From positions 1-64,000 of the forward strand of contig NZ_JAMOIL010000002.1 in assembly GCF_023656415.1 (NCBI RefSeq): 64,000 nucleotides of DNA, written 5' to 3'. The DNA is from Nocardioides bruguierae. Lineage in GTDB: Bacteria; Actinomycetota; Actinomycetes; Propionibacteriales; Nocardioidaceae. The notes under the pieces are model-generated. The model was not told the DNA's origin and searched no databases. It saw nothing but the letters and a program-made list of their open reading frames with translations. A program made the translations under genes and the position numbers. Numbering within the stretch: the stretch's first letter is position 1; the number at the start of each line of letters is the position of its first letter. Positions 17,302 to 24,695 of this stretch are shown in pieces.

Positions 17302-18513
17302 CTAGCGGGCCTCGTCGAGCGGGAGCCGCACCGTGACGCAGGTGCCCGCCCCGACCTCGCTGTCGATCTCCAGCCGCCCGCCGTGGGTGCTCACCACGGC
17401 GCGGGCGATGCTGAGCCCGAGGCCCGCGCCCTGCGCGGCCGAGCGGACGGCGTTCTCGCCCCGGTAGAGCCGGTCGCACACCCGGGGCAGGTCGTGGGCG
17501 GCGATCCCCTCGCCGGTGTCCGCGACGAGCAGCACCGCCTCGTCCTGCTCCACCCGGGCCACGACCCGCACCGTGCCTCCGGGCGGGGTGAACTTCACGG
17601 CGTTGGTGACGAGGTTGTCGAGCACCTGCTCCAGCCGCTGCGCGTCACCACGGACGACGGCCTCGTCCTCGATCTCCACGAGCAGCCGCAGCCCGTGCTG
17701 CCGCACGGCGATCCGCAGGCCCTCGGCGCAGCGGCGCACCAGGTCTGCCACCGGCACGTGTCGCATCGCCGCGCTGGAGACCCCCGCCTGGAGCGAGGTG
17801 AGGTCGAGCAGGTCGTTGACCAGCCGCAGCTCGCGCTGCGCGTTGCGGGCGATCACCTCGAGCATGGAGGCCGCGCGCGCCCCGAGCCGCTCGGACTCCA
17901 CGTCGCGCAGCAGCTCGACGTAGCCGATGATCGAGGTCAGCGGGGTGCGCAGCTCGTGGGAGACCGTGGCCACCAGGTCGTCGCGCAGGCGGTCGGCCCG
18001 GTCGTGCAGGACCCGCTCCTCGGTGACGTCCCGCAGGCCCACGAGGACGACGCCCGGCGCCAGGCCGGAGGGCGGCTCGCTGAGGACCACGCGCACGTGC
18101 CGCTCCTCGCCGCCGGGACGGCGCAGCACGGCCTCGCGCGCCTCACCGTCGGGCCGCACGGTCGGGACCGGGTCCGAGGGGAGGCCGAGCGGCGGGTCCA
18201 GGAGCGGCGAGAGCGCGGTGCCCACGACGTCCTCGGCCGCGCACCCGAGGATCGCGAGAGCCAGGTCGTTGAGCTCGGCCACGCGGCCGTCGCGGTCCAG
18301 GACGCAGAGGGCGTCGGGGGTGGCCTGCGCCAGCATGCGCCAGAAGGAGGCGGTGTCGGACGGGGCCGGCAGACGGTCGTCGGGCTCCGGCTCCGGGACG
18401 CGGTGGAGCGGGCCGGGAGGGCGCGCGCCGTCCCCGTGCGCACCCGCGGGCGCCCACGTGCCGGGCACGGGGTCTTCCTCGTGGCCGGCGGATCCCGAGA
18501 AACCACCAGACAT
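17302..18513 (-). CDS. PAS-domain histidine kinase, soluble, without partner regulator
   Basis: A 403-residue cytoplasmic kinase. A Pro/Gly/His-rich N-terminal tail (1-50) precedes a PAS domain (about 55-165). The HisKA motif [16 protein letters not shown] carries His186, and the ATPase contains the N box (VLDNLVTNAVKF), G1 (VADTGEGIA) and G2 (GAGLGLSIAR). A receiver gene is absent nearby. The ATG 18513 follows a TAATGT -10-like box by seven bases, suggesting a leaderless promoter inside the 93 bp gap that separates it from the oxidase upstream. The gap also contains an ATACC-N6-GGTAT inverted repeat at 18561-18576. Confidence 0.9.
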   Translation of the reverse strand: MSGGFSGSAGHEEDPVPGTWAPAGAHGDGARPPGPLHRVPEPEPDDRLPAPSDTASFWRMLAQATPDALCVLDRDGRVAELNDLALAILGCAAEDVVGTALSPLLDPPLGLPSDPVPTVRPDGEAREAVLRRPGGEERHVRVVLSEPPSGLAPGVVLVGLRDVTEERVLHDRADRLRDDLVATVSHELRTPLTSIIGYVELLRDVESERLGARAASMLEVIARNAQRELRLVNDLLDLTSLQAGVSSAAMRHVPVADLVRRCAEGLRIAVRQHGLRLLVEIEDEAVVRGDAQRLEQVLDNLVTNAVKFTPPGGTVRVVARVEQDEAVLLVADTGEGIAAHDLPRVCDRLYRGENAVRSAAQGAGLGLSIARAVVSTHGGRLEIDSEVGAGTCVTVRLPLDEAR

Positions 18514-18606
18514 AGGGGCACATTATTGCCTCATCCCGGCGATCCGTTCACCGGGTTGGAATACCCCGTCCGGTATCTTTTCGTGCACCAGGCCCCAGCA
18601 GGGCCC

Positions 18607-19530
18607 TCAGCCGGCCAGCGCCTCGTCCACCAGCACCCTGACCTCGTCGGCGCAGCCCCACGACAACGTGACGCCGGCACCGCCGTGGCCGTAGCAGTGG
18701 ACGGTGCGTCCCACCCGCTCGAGCCGCACCTGCGGGCGACGCGGCCGCAGGCCGACGCGCTGGGCGAGCACGCGGGCGCCGGCCAGTCGCGGCTCGACGG
18801 CGAGGGCGCGCCGCCAGATGTCCTCGGCCGTGCCGGCCCGGACCGTGCGGTCCCAGTCGCCGGGCTCCTCGGTGCCACCGACCACCACGTCGTGCACGCG
18901 CGGCACCACGTAGGTGGGCCCCTCGCCGTCCAGGGTCCAGGAGTCGACGTCGGGTGCGTGCACCCGGAAGACCTGCCCGCGGACCGGCCCCACGCTGTCA
19001 TCGCCGGCGAGGAGCCGGGCACCGATCCCGGAGGCGTCCACCACGGCACCGCCCTCGGGCGCGGTGGGCAGCACCGTGAGGGCGTGCCGGGTGAGGGTGC
19101 CGCCCAGGGCGAGGAAGCGGCCACGCAGCCAGGCCAGGTAGACGCTCATGTCGGCGACGGGCACGGTCAGCGTCCAGGCCTCGGCGTACCCGCGGGGCAC
19201 GTCGTCGGTGCGACCGACGTCCGGGACGGCGGCACGCCACCACGGCTCCTCGCCGCCGACCCGGCGCAGCTCGCGACCCGCGAGGAGTCGCACGCCGGCG
19301 TCCTCGACGTCGGCGAGGGCCGTGAGCTCGGCGAACGTCGTGGCAGCCCAGGCCCCCACCCGCTCACGCGGCTCGGCGAGGTAGGGGTACCAGATGGCCG
19401 CGGCCACCGCGGAGGTCGTCTCCGCGGGCAGGTCCCGGGCCAGGACGTCGACGCGGTGCCCGGCCTCGAGGAGCCGCACCCCCGCGCTCAGCCCGATGAC
19501 GCCGGCGCCCACGACGAGCACGCGCCCCAC
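18607..19530 (-). CDS. FAD-dependent D-amino-acid oxidase
   Basis: A 307-residue flavoprotein of the D-amino-acid oxidase family, converting D-amino acids to 2-oxo acids, ammonia and hydrogen peroxide. The FAD-binding loop VVGAGVIGLSAGVRLLEAG sits at residues 5-23. The family motif AAIWYPYLAEP follows near 45. Near the C-terminus QRVGLRPRRPQVRLE and YGHGGAGVTLSWG form the substrate and FAD-closing region. Length agrees with the family. It starts 30 bp after the ferritin stop on the same strand. Sitting next to a ferritin may link peroxide production to iron storage. Confidence 0.9.
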   Translation of the reverse strand: MGRVLVVGAGVIGLSAGVRLLEAGHRVDVLARDLPAETTSAVAAAIWYPYLAEPRERVGAWAATTFAELTALADVEDAGVRLLAGRELRRVGGEEPWWRAAVPDVGRTDDVPRGYAEAWTLTVPVADMSVYLAWLRGRFLALGGTLTRHALTVLPTAPEGGAVVDASGIGARLLAGDDSVGPVRGQVFRVHAPDVDSWTLDGEGPTYVVPRVHDVVVGGTEEPGDWDRTVRAGTAEDIWRRALAVEPRLAGARVLAQRVGLRPRRPQVRLERVGRTVHCYGHGGAGVTLSWGCADEVRVLVDEALAG

Positions 19531-19560
19531 GTCCGCTCCCCCTCCGTGCCGCGACGCGGC

Positions 19561-20085
19561 TCAGGCGCCGGCGGCCGGCGGGGCGGTCGGGTCCTCGCCC
19601 TCGCTCCCGCCCTCGCGGGTCACCCACTCCTCGATCTCGTCCACGTCGTCGGCGTTGCGCATGCAGACGGCGAGCAGGTCGGACATGGAGGAGACCTCCT
19701 CGACCTGCTCCTTCACGAACCAGGCCATGAACTGGTCGCTGGCGAAGTCCATCTCCTCGCGGGCGATCCGCATGAGGCCGTTGATCTGCTCGGTGACCCG
19801 CTTCTCCTGCTCGAGCGCGAGCGCGACGGGCGCCACCACGTCGTCGAAGGTGGTGATCGGGGCCTCGGTGCCGGGGATGCGCACCTCGGCGTCGGTGTCG
19901 AGCAGGTACTGCACCATCATCATGGCGTGCTCGCGCTCCTCGAGCGCCTGGGCGTAGAAGAACGCCGCCATGCGGGGCATCGTCTGGGAGTCGTAGTGCA
20001 CCGCGCACGCCAGGTACTGGTGGTGGGCGGCGAGCTCGTGCGCGATCTGGGTGTTCAGGGCGTCTGCGAAACGTGCGGCGACCAC
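19561..20085 (-). CDS. Ferritin
   Basis: A 174-residue four-helix ferritin that stores iron as ferric oxide in a 24-subunit shell. The ferroxidase ligands are recognisable: Glu17 (AHELAAHHQY), Glu50 and His53 (EEREHAMMM), an acidic cluster at 92-99, and Glu126. The C-terminal tail beyond residue 155 is short and Pro/Ala-rich. The GTG start 20085 has GAAGGAG upstream. It follows a 67-residue Cys-rich gene by 79 bp and precedes the oxidase by 30 bp, so the three may be transcribed together behind the iron box at 20392. Confidence 0.92.
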   Translation of the reverse strand: MVAARFADALNTQIAHELAAHHQYLACAVHYDSQTMPRMAAFFYAQALEEREHAMMMVQYLLDTDAEVRIPGTEAPITTFDDVVAPVALALEQEKRVTEQINGLMRIAREEMDFASDQFMAWFVKEQVEEVSSMSDLLAVCMRNADDVDEIEEWVTREGGSEGEDPTAPPAAGA

Positions 20086-20164
20086 GGCCGGCTCCTTCGG
20101 TGCGGGTGTCGCGGGGAGGGCGGCTCCTCACCCGCGGGGGTGGGACGAGCCTAGGCGAGGAGCC

Positions 20165-20368
20165 TCAGGCCGCGCGCGTGAGGTCCTTCTTGGAGAAGGT
20201 GCCCCCGTCCAGGCGCACGAGCTTGCGGCGCTTGACCGTGTAGCCGTCCGGCAGCGTGCCCTCCTTGAGCATGCGCAGCGGGCAGCGGCCGCACTTGGAC
20301 TTCGACTCGCAGCACTTGAGCTTCGGCACGCAGGCCTTGCCGCTCTTCTTGCCCTTCTTCTTGCTCAC
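20165..20368 (-). CDS. Small Cys-rich basic protein under a probable iron-responsive promoter, function unknown
   Basis: A 67-residue protein with a Lys-rich start, five Cys (13, 19, 20, 26, 29) arranged as C-x5-CC-x5-C-x2-C, and many basic residues. The spacing suggests one metal or Fe-S site, or thiol chemistry, on a small nucleic-acid-friendly scaffold. It is not assigned to a named family here. The GTG start follows a near-consensus DtxR/IdeR box by only 24 bp, and a ferritin lies downstream. Iron-dependent control and a role in iron or redox handling are inferred from that context. Confidence 0.7.
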   Translation of the reverse strand: MSKKKGKKSGKACVPKLKCCESKSKCGRCPLRMLKEGTLPDGYTVKRRKLVRLDGGTFSKKDLTRAA

Positions 20369-20391
20369 GCCACGACGGTAGCAAGAAGAAG

Positions 20392-20410
20392 GAAGGTATG
20401 CCTCACCTCA
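20392..20410. promoter_or_regulatory. DtxR/IdeR-type iron box
   Basis: Read on the minus strand, TGAGGTGAGGCATACCTTC matches the 19-bp IdeR/DtxR consensus TTAGGTTAGGCTAACCTAA at 13 positions, including the AGGT-x-AGGC and ACCT half-sites that matter most. It sits 24 bp before the Cys-rich gene's GTG, in promoter position. With iron, the regulator would be expected to occupy it. Confidence 0.6.
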
Positions 20411-20458
20411 TCTGCGGATCTCATGGGTTCCTCACACGAGACGGCCGCGCCACGACGG

Positions 20459-22534
20459 TCAGGGACGTGGGTCCAGGCCCTGCGCGGCGCGGACGACCTC
20501 GACGATGCCACCCATGATCTCGGTCAGGCCGAAGTCCTTGGGCGTGTACACGGCCGCCACGCCCCGCTCGAGCAGCGCTCGGGCGTCGGAGTCTGGGATG
20601 ATCCCGCCGACCACGACCGGCACGTCGTCGGCACCGGCCGCGTGCAGCCCCTCGAGCACGGCCGGCACCAGCTCCATGTGGGAGCCGGAGAGGATCGAGA
20701 GGCCGACGCAGTGCACGTCCTCGGCCACGGCGGCGGCGACGATCTGCTCGGGCGTGAGCCGGATGCCCTGGTAGATCACCTCGAACCCGGCGTCGCGGGC
20801 CCGCACGGCGACCTGCTCGGCACCGTTGGAGTGGCCGTCGAGGCCCGGCTTGCCGACCAGCAGCCGCAGCCGGGCGCCCGGTCCGCCGACCTCCTCCCCG
20901 GTGGCCTGCACCCGCTCGCGGACCGCGGTCAGCTCGGTGCCCGCGGCCGCGGCGCCCACGGCCCCGGCCACGCCGGTGGGGGCACGGAACTCGCCGAACA
21001 CCTCACGCAAAGCCTGGGCCCACTCCCCCGTGGTCGCGCCGGCCCGGGCGGCCGCGAGGGTGGCGGTCATCAGGTTCTCGTCGGTCTTGGCGGCCGCCGC
21101 CAGTGCGGCGAGGGCCTCTGTCACGCCCGCCTCGTCTCGCTGCTCCTTCCAGGCGCGCACGGACTCCAGCGCCGCGGCCTCGGCCGCGGGGTCGGCAGTC
21201 TGGATCGCGGCGTCCAGGTCGGCCGTGAGCGGCGACGGCTCGGTGCTGGTGAAGCGGTTGACGCCCACGACGACCTCGTCGCCGGACTCGATCCGGGCGC
21301 GGCGCGCGGCGTGCGCCGAGACCAGCTCGGACTTCATGTAGCCGGACTCCACGGCGGCGATCGCGCCGCCCATGGCCTGCACGCGGTCCATCTCGGCGCG
21401 GGCCCCCTCGACGAGGGCCGCGACCTTGGCCTCGACGACGTGGCTGCCGGCGAAGAGGTCCTCGTGCTCGAGCAGGTCGGACTCGTAGGCGAGCACCTGC
21501 TGCAGGCGCAGCGACCACTGCTGGTCCCACGGGCGCGGCAGCCCGAGCGCCTCGTTCCAGGCCGGCAGCTGCACGGCGCGGGCACGGGCGTCCTTGCTGA
21601 GGGTGACGCCCAGCATCTCCAGCACGATCCGCTGGACGTTGTTCTCCGGCTGCGCCTCGGTCAGCCCGAGGGAGTTGACCTGGACGCCGTAGCGGAAGCG
21701 CCGCATCTTCGCGTCCTCGACGCCGTAGCGCTCGCGGGTGATCTCGTCCCACAGCTGGACGAAGGCGCGCATCTTGCACATCTCCTCGACGAAGCGGACG
21801 CCCGCGTTGACGAAGAAGGAGATGCGTCCGACGACCCGGCCGAAGTCCTCGGGCGCCACCTGCCCGGAGTCGCGGACGCGGTCGAGCACCGCGATCGCCG
21901 TGCACAGCGCGTAGGCCAGCTCCTGGGTGGGCGTCGCGCCCGCCTCCTGCAGGTGGTAGCTGCAGATGTTGATCGGGTTCCACTTCGGCACGGCATTGAC
22001 CGTGTAGGCGATGACGTCCGCGGTCAGTCGCAGCGACGCCTCCGGCCCGAACACGTAGGTGCCCCGGGAGAGGTACTCCTTGATGATGTCGTTCTGCGTG
22101 GTGCCCGCCAGCCGGGCGGCCACCTCGGCGGGGTCGGCCTGACCGTCCGGGACGCCGGCCTGCTCCTCGGCCACCACCTGGTACAGCGCCAGCAACCACA
22201 TGGCCGTGGCGTTGATCGTCATCGACGTGTTCATCTCCGCGAGCGGGATGCCGGCGAAGAGCCGGCGCATCTCCCCCAGGTGCGGCACCGGGACGCCGAC
22301 CTTGCCGACCTCGCCACGCGCCAGCGACGAGTCCGGGTCGTACCCGGTCTGGGTCGGCAGGTCGAACGCCACCGACAGGCCGGTCTGGCCCTTCGAGAGG
22401 TTCGTGCGGAACAGCGCGTTCGAGGCCGCCGCGGTGGAGTGGCCCGCGTAGGTGCGCATCACCCAGGGGCGGTCGCGCTCGGGACGGTCGCTCGCCGGGC
22501 GACCCTGCTCCGGCGACTGCTGCTGCTCGCTCAT
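20459..22534 (-). CDS. ecm: Ethylmalonyl-CoA mutase (adenosylcobalamin-dependent)
   Basis: A 691-residue single-chain coenzyme-B12 mutase of the methylmalonyl-CoA mutase family. The N-terminal RTYAGHSTAAASNALFR motif and GQTGLSVAFDLPTQTGYDPD mark the ethylmalonyl-CoA mutase (MeaA) branch rather than the methylmalonyl one, which reads RTVRQYAGF. The C-terminal B12 domain has the base-off ligand His568 in LDGHSNGAEQ. The enzyme converts (2R)-ethylmalonyl-CoA to (2S)-methylsuccinyl-CoA in the ethylmalonyl-CoA pathway for acetate-unit assimilation. The matching reductase/carboxylase ccr is not in the window. A cobalamin adenosyltransferase lies 0.7 kb away and can supply the cofactor. Confidence 0.9.
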   Translation of the reverse strand: MSEQQQSPEQGRPASDRPERDRPWVMRTYAGHSTAAASNALFRTNLSKGQTGLSVAFDLPTQTGYDPDSSLARGEVGKVGVPVPHLGEMRRLFAGIPLAEMNTSMTINATAMWLLALYQVVAEEQAGVPDGQADPAEVAARLAGTTQNDIIKEYLSRGTYVFGPEASLRLTADVIAYTVNAVPKWNPINICSYHLQEAGATPTQELAYALCTAIAVLDRVRDSGQVAPEDFGRVVGRISFFVNAGVRFVEEMCKMRAFVQLWDEITRERYGVEDAKMRRFRYGVQVNSLGLTEAQPENNVQRIVLEMLGVTLSKDARARAVQLPAWNEALGLPRPWDQQWSLRLQQVLAYESDLLEHEDLFAGSHVVEAKVAALVEGARAEMDRVQAMGGAIAAVESGYMKSELVSAHAARRARIESGDEVVVGVNRFTSTEPSPLTADLDAAIQTADPAAEAAALESVRAWKEQRDEAGVTEALAALAAAAKTDENLMTATLAAARAGATTGEWAQALREVFGEFRAPTGVAGAVGAAAAGTELTAVRERVQATGEEVGGPGARLRLLVGKPGLDGHSNGAEQVAVRARDAGFEVIYQGIRLTPEQIVAAAVAEDVHCVGLSILSGSHMELVPAVLEGLHAAGADDVPVVVGGIIPDSDARALLERGVAAVYTPKDFGLTEIMGGIVEVVRAAQGLDPRP

Positions 22535-22579
22535 GCAGGGGAGCGTAGGCCGACCCGTACGCGCCGGTAACCCGGTTCC

Positions 22580-22595
22580 GTGTGGCACGTCACAC
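22580..22595. promoter_or_regulatory. Inverted repeat upstream of ethylmalonyl-CoA mutase
   Basis: GTGTG-GCACGT-CACAC has five-base perfect arms 46 bp before the minus-strand start of the mutase gene. It could be an operator controlling acyl-CoA assimilation. It only partly resembles the TGTGA-N6-TCACA consensus, so it is reported as an undefined palindrome. Confidence 0.4.
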
Positions 22596-22682
22596 GCGTC
22601 CGGGGCCTTGACGATCGGACGCGGGCGCTCGGATGCCGGACGCCCAGCACCGTGGAGCTGCGGGGCCGGGCGGGGGTCCGGC

Positions 22683-22988
22683 TCAGGCGGAGACCGGCTG
22701 CCGCTCGACCTCCACGACCCGGTTCAGCCGCGAGACGGCCAGCAGGCGACGCACGGAGGGGCGGCACCCCCGCAGCGCCAGGCGGCGGCCCTCGAGGTGG
22801 GCGCGACGGCTCGCGGCGGCGATCATCCGCAGGCTCGTCAGGTCCACGACCTCCACGTCGGCCAGGTCGACGGTCGCCCGCGGGTGCTCCTCCAGGTGCG
22901 CGTACAGCGCCTCGCGCACGACCTCGGTCGTCTGCGCGACGCAGTCGCCGTGCAGGCGCAGGGTGCTCCCGTCCGCCTCGATCTCCAT
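22683..22988 (-). CDS. STAS-domain protein (anti-sigma factor antagonist-like)
   Basis: A 101-residue STAS domain with the order beta-alpha-beta typical of SpoIIAA-like proteins, which relieve anti-sigma factors. The loop that usually reads D-S-S/T-G-L is DLTSLRMIA (about residue 50), keeping a Ser/Thr pair that could be phosphorylated. The C-terminal half is basic. The ATG at 22988 gives the usual length; a GTG at 23030 adds 14 residues. No anti-sigma or sigma gene is adjacent, so it would work in trans. Confidence 0.82.
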   Translation of the reverse strand: MEIEADGSTLRLHGDCVAQTTEVVREALYAHLEEHPRATVDLADVEVVDLTSLRMIAAASRRAHLEGRRLALRGCRPSVRRLLAVSRLNRVVEVERQPVSA

Positions 22989-23221
22989 GAGCCAGCCTCT
23001 CCGGTGCGCGGGCCCCCGAGGGCCCGTCACGTGGTTCTTTACCTACTGTGACGCGCGAGCAGGGCCAGGGGTTGCACCCGGAGCCGGACTTTTCTCCGTG
23101 TCCCTCTCCCCCGCCTCTCCCGGGCCCGTCGCGAGGCTGTGGCCGACGGGGCCGAGGCGCGCTCGCGGAGCGCCCCGCGGGGCGTGCGCGGGGCCACCGA
23201 CCTGCCACTACGCTGCGAGGC

Positions 23222-23878
23222 ATGGTCAACCTCACCCGCATCTACACCCGTACCGGCGACGGCGGCCGCACCCGCCTCGGCGACATGAGCGAGACCACCA
23301 AGAACGACAGCCGCCTGCACGCCTACGCCGACGTCGACGAGACGAACGCGACCGTCGGGCTCGCGGTGGCCTGCGGCGGTCTGGAGGACGACGTGGTGGC
23401 CGTGCTCACGCACGTGCAGAACGACCTCTTCGACGTCGGCGCCGACCTGTGCACGCCGGTGGTGCCCGACCCGGAGTTCCCGCCGCTGCGCGTGGAGCAG
23501 GCCTACGTCGACCGGCTCGAGGGCTGGTGCGACACCTACAACGCCGACCTGCCGACCCTGCGCTCGTTCATCCTCTCCGGCGGCACCCCCGGCGCCGCGC
23601 ACCTGCACGTGGCCCGCACCGTGGCCCGGCGTGCCGAGCGCGCGGCCTGGGCCGCGGTCGAGGAGCACGGCGCGTCCATGAACCTCCTCGCCGTCACCTA
23701 CCTCAACCGCCTCTCGGACCTGCTGTTCATCCTCGCCCGGCACGCCAACCGCGCACAGGGCGACGTGCTGTGGGTGCCCGGGGGCGAGCGGGGCACCGAC
23801 CAGACCACCACCGACCAGAGCACCACCGACCAGAGCACCACCGACCAGAGCACCACCGACGAGGAGGCCCGGCCGTGA
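23222..23878 (+). CDS. ATP:cob(I)alamin adenosyltransferase (PduO type)
   Basis: A 218-residue PduO-type enzyme that adds the adenosyl group from ATP to cob(I)alamin. The N-terminal ATP loop is IYTRTGDGGRTRLGD (7-21), and the C-terminal NRLSDLLFILARHAN motif is the family signature. It probably feeds ethylmalonyl-CoA mutase. An ATG 23222 preceded by TACGCT at seven bases is consistent with a leaderless start. The last 22 residues are a TTDQS repeat encoded by four 15-bp DNA repeats, absent from the family core. The downstream DUF4240 gene overlaps by GTGA. Confidence 0.92.
   Translation: MVNLTRIYTRTGDGGRTRLGDMSETTKNDSRLHAYADVDETNATVGLAVACGGLEDDVVAVLTHVQNDLFDVGADLCTPVVPDPEFPPLRVEQAYVDRLEGWCDTYNADLPTLRSFILSGGTPGAAHLHVARTVARRAERAAWAAVEEHGASMNLLAVTYLNRLSDLLFILARHANRAQGDVLWVPGGERGTDQTTTDQSTTDQSTTDQSTTDEEARP
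23798..23857. repeat. Four 15-bp coding repeats in the adenosyltransferase tail
   Basis: Four units of GACCAGAGCACCACC (the first has one change, GACCAGACCACCACC) encode DQTTT and three DQSTT blocks. Copy number could vary by slippage without frameshift because the unit is a multiple of three. Confidence 0.9.
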
Positions 23879-24630
23879 CCCCCGAGGAGTTCTGGGCCCA
23901 CGTCGACTCCCTCGGCGGCGTCGCGGACGACGGCACCGTGGAGGACCTGGTCGAGCGGTTGAGCACGGCCGAGGCCGAGGCGTTCGCCGAGCGGGTGGAG
24001 GTGCTCGTCGAGGAGCTGCTGCGCGCCTGCGACGTGCCCGGCACCCACACCGGCGACACCGCCGAGTGGCTGGCCGCCGCGGTGATCGCCGCCGGCCGCG
24101 AGACCTACGAGGCGACCCTGGCCGCCGGCGAGCCGCTCGACCCCGAGCGCTGGTCGTGGGACGAGGCGGAGGCCCTGCTCGTGGTCGCCCCCGTCGAGGG
24201 CGAGGACGAGGCGTTCGGCCTGCCCGCCACGCCGCCCGTGACCTTCCAGTGGCTGCACCTGACCTCCCCCGACGACGTCGAGACCGCCTACGACGAGAAC
24301 GTCGCCGAGGTGACCGGCGCCCTGGGCATCGGGCCGGACCCGGCGTTCGGACCCGTGCCCGCCTCCGACCCGGCCTTCGACCGGGCGCTGGCGCGCCACC
24401 AGGACTGGCCCACGGCCGCACCGCAGCTGCACCTGGCGGTGATGGAGGGCTTCGACGAGCCCACCCCCACCCTGTGGCCGAACGTCGAGGAGCCCGAGCA
24501 CGTCGTGCTGGTCGTGCCGCCGCCGATGCTGCTGGAGGCCATCAACCGCGTCGAGGTCTACGACTGGCTGCTCACCGGTCTCGAGGGTCTGGCCCGCGAG
24601 CTGGCCGGGGGCGCCCCCGCCGACGCCTGA
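23875..24630 (+). CDS. DUF4240 family protein
   Basis: A 251-residue acidic protein. The N-terminal EEFWAHVDSL start is the hallmark of DUF4240, a family of unknown biochemical role. The sequence is rich in Glu/Asp and Ala and has no signal or membrane helix. Three extra segments around residues 100-200 hold several Pro/Asp pairs. The GTG 23875 overlaps the adenosyltransferase stop as GTGA, so translation is coupled. No functional inference is offered beyond this. Confidence 0.8.
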   Translation: MTPEEFWAHVDSLGGVADDGTVEDLVERLSTAEAEAFAERVEVLVEELLRACDVPGTHTGDTAEWLAAAVIAAGRETYEATLAAGEPLDPERWSWDEAEALLVVAPVEGEDEAFGLPATPPVTFQWLHLTSPDDVETAYDENVAEVTGALGIGPDPAFGPVPASDPAFDRALARHQDWPTAAPQLHLAVMEGFDEPTPTLWPNVEEPEHVVLVVPPPMLLEAINRVEVYDWLLTGLEGLARELAGGAPADA

Positions 24631-24646
24631 GGCCCCCTCCGGCCCG

Positions 24647-24695
24647 GCCCGGCGGTCTCAGCCGGGCGGTCCCAGCCCGGCGGTCTCAGCCGGGC
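24647..24695. terminator. Tandem hairpins between convergent genes
   Basis: A 21-bp unit is present twice (24647-24667 and 24675-24695, period 28 bp). Each unit, GCCCGGC-GGTCTCA-GCCGGGC, is itself a perfect seven-base stem with a seven-base loop. The copies lie between the DUF4240 stop and the transporter stop, and the second copy contains that stop codon. A bidirectional terminator is likely. Confidence 0.7.

Noticed and set aside
18541..18590. SigB/SigF promoter (GGGTAT box) upstream of the PAS kinase
   Set aside because: No GTTT -35 at the expected distance; a leaderless promoter closer to the ATG fits better.
23160..23221. Possible cobalamin riboswitch before the adenosyltransferase (GACCTGCCACT looks like part of a B12 box)
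   Set aside because: Only a short match; the paired stems of the aptamer are missing and the start looks leaderless.
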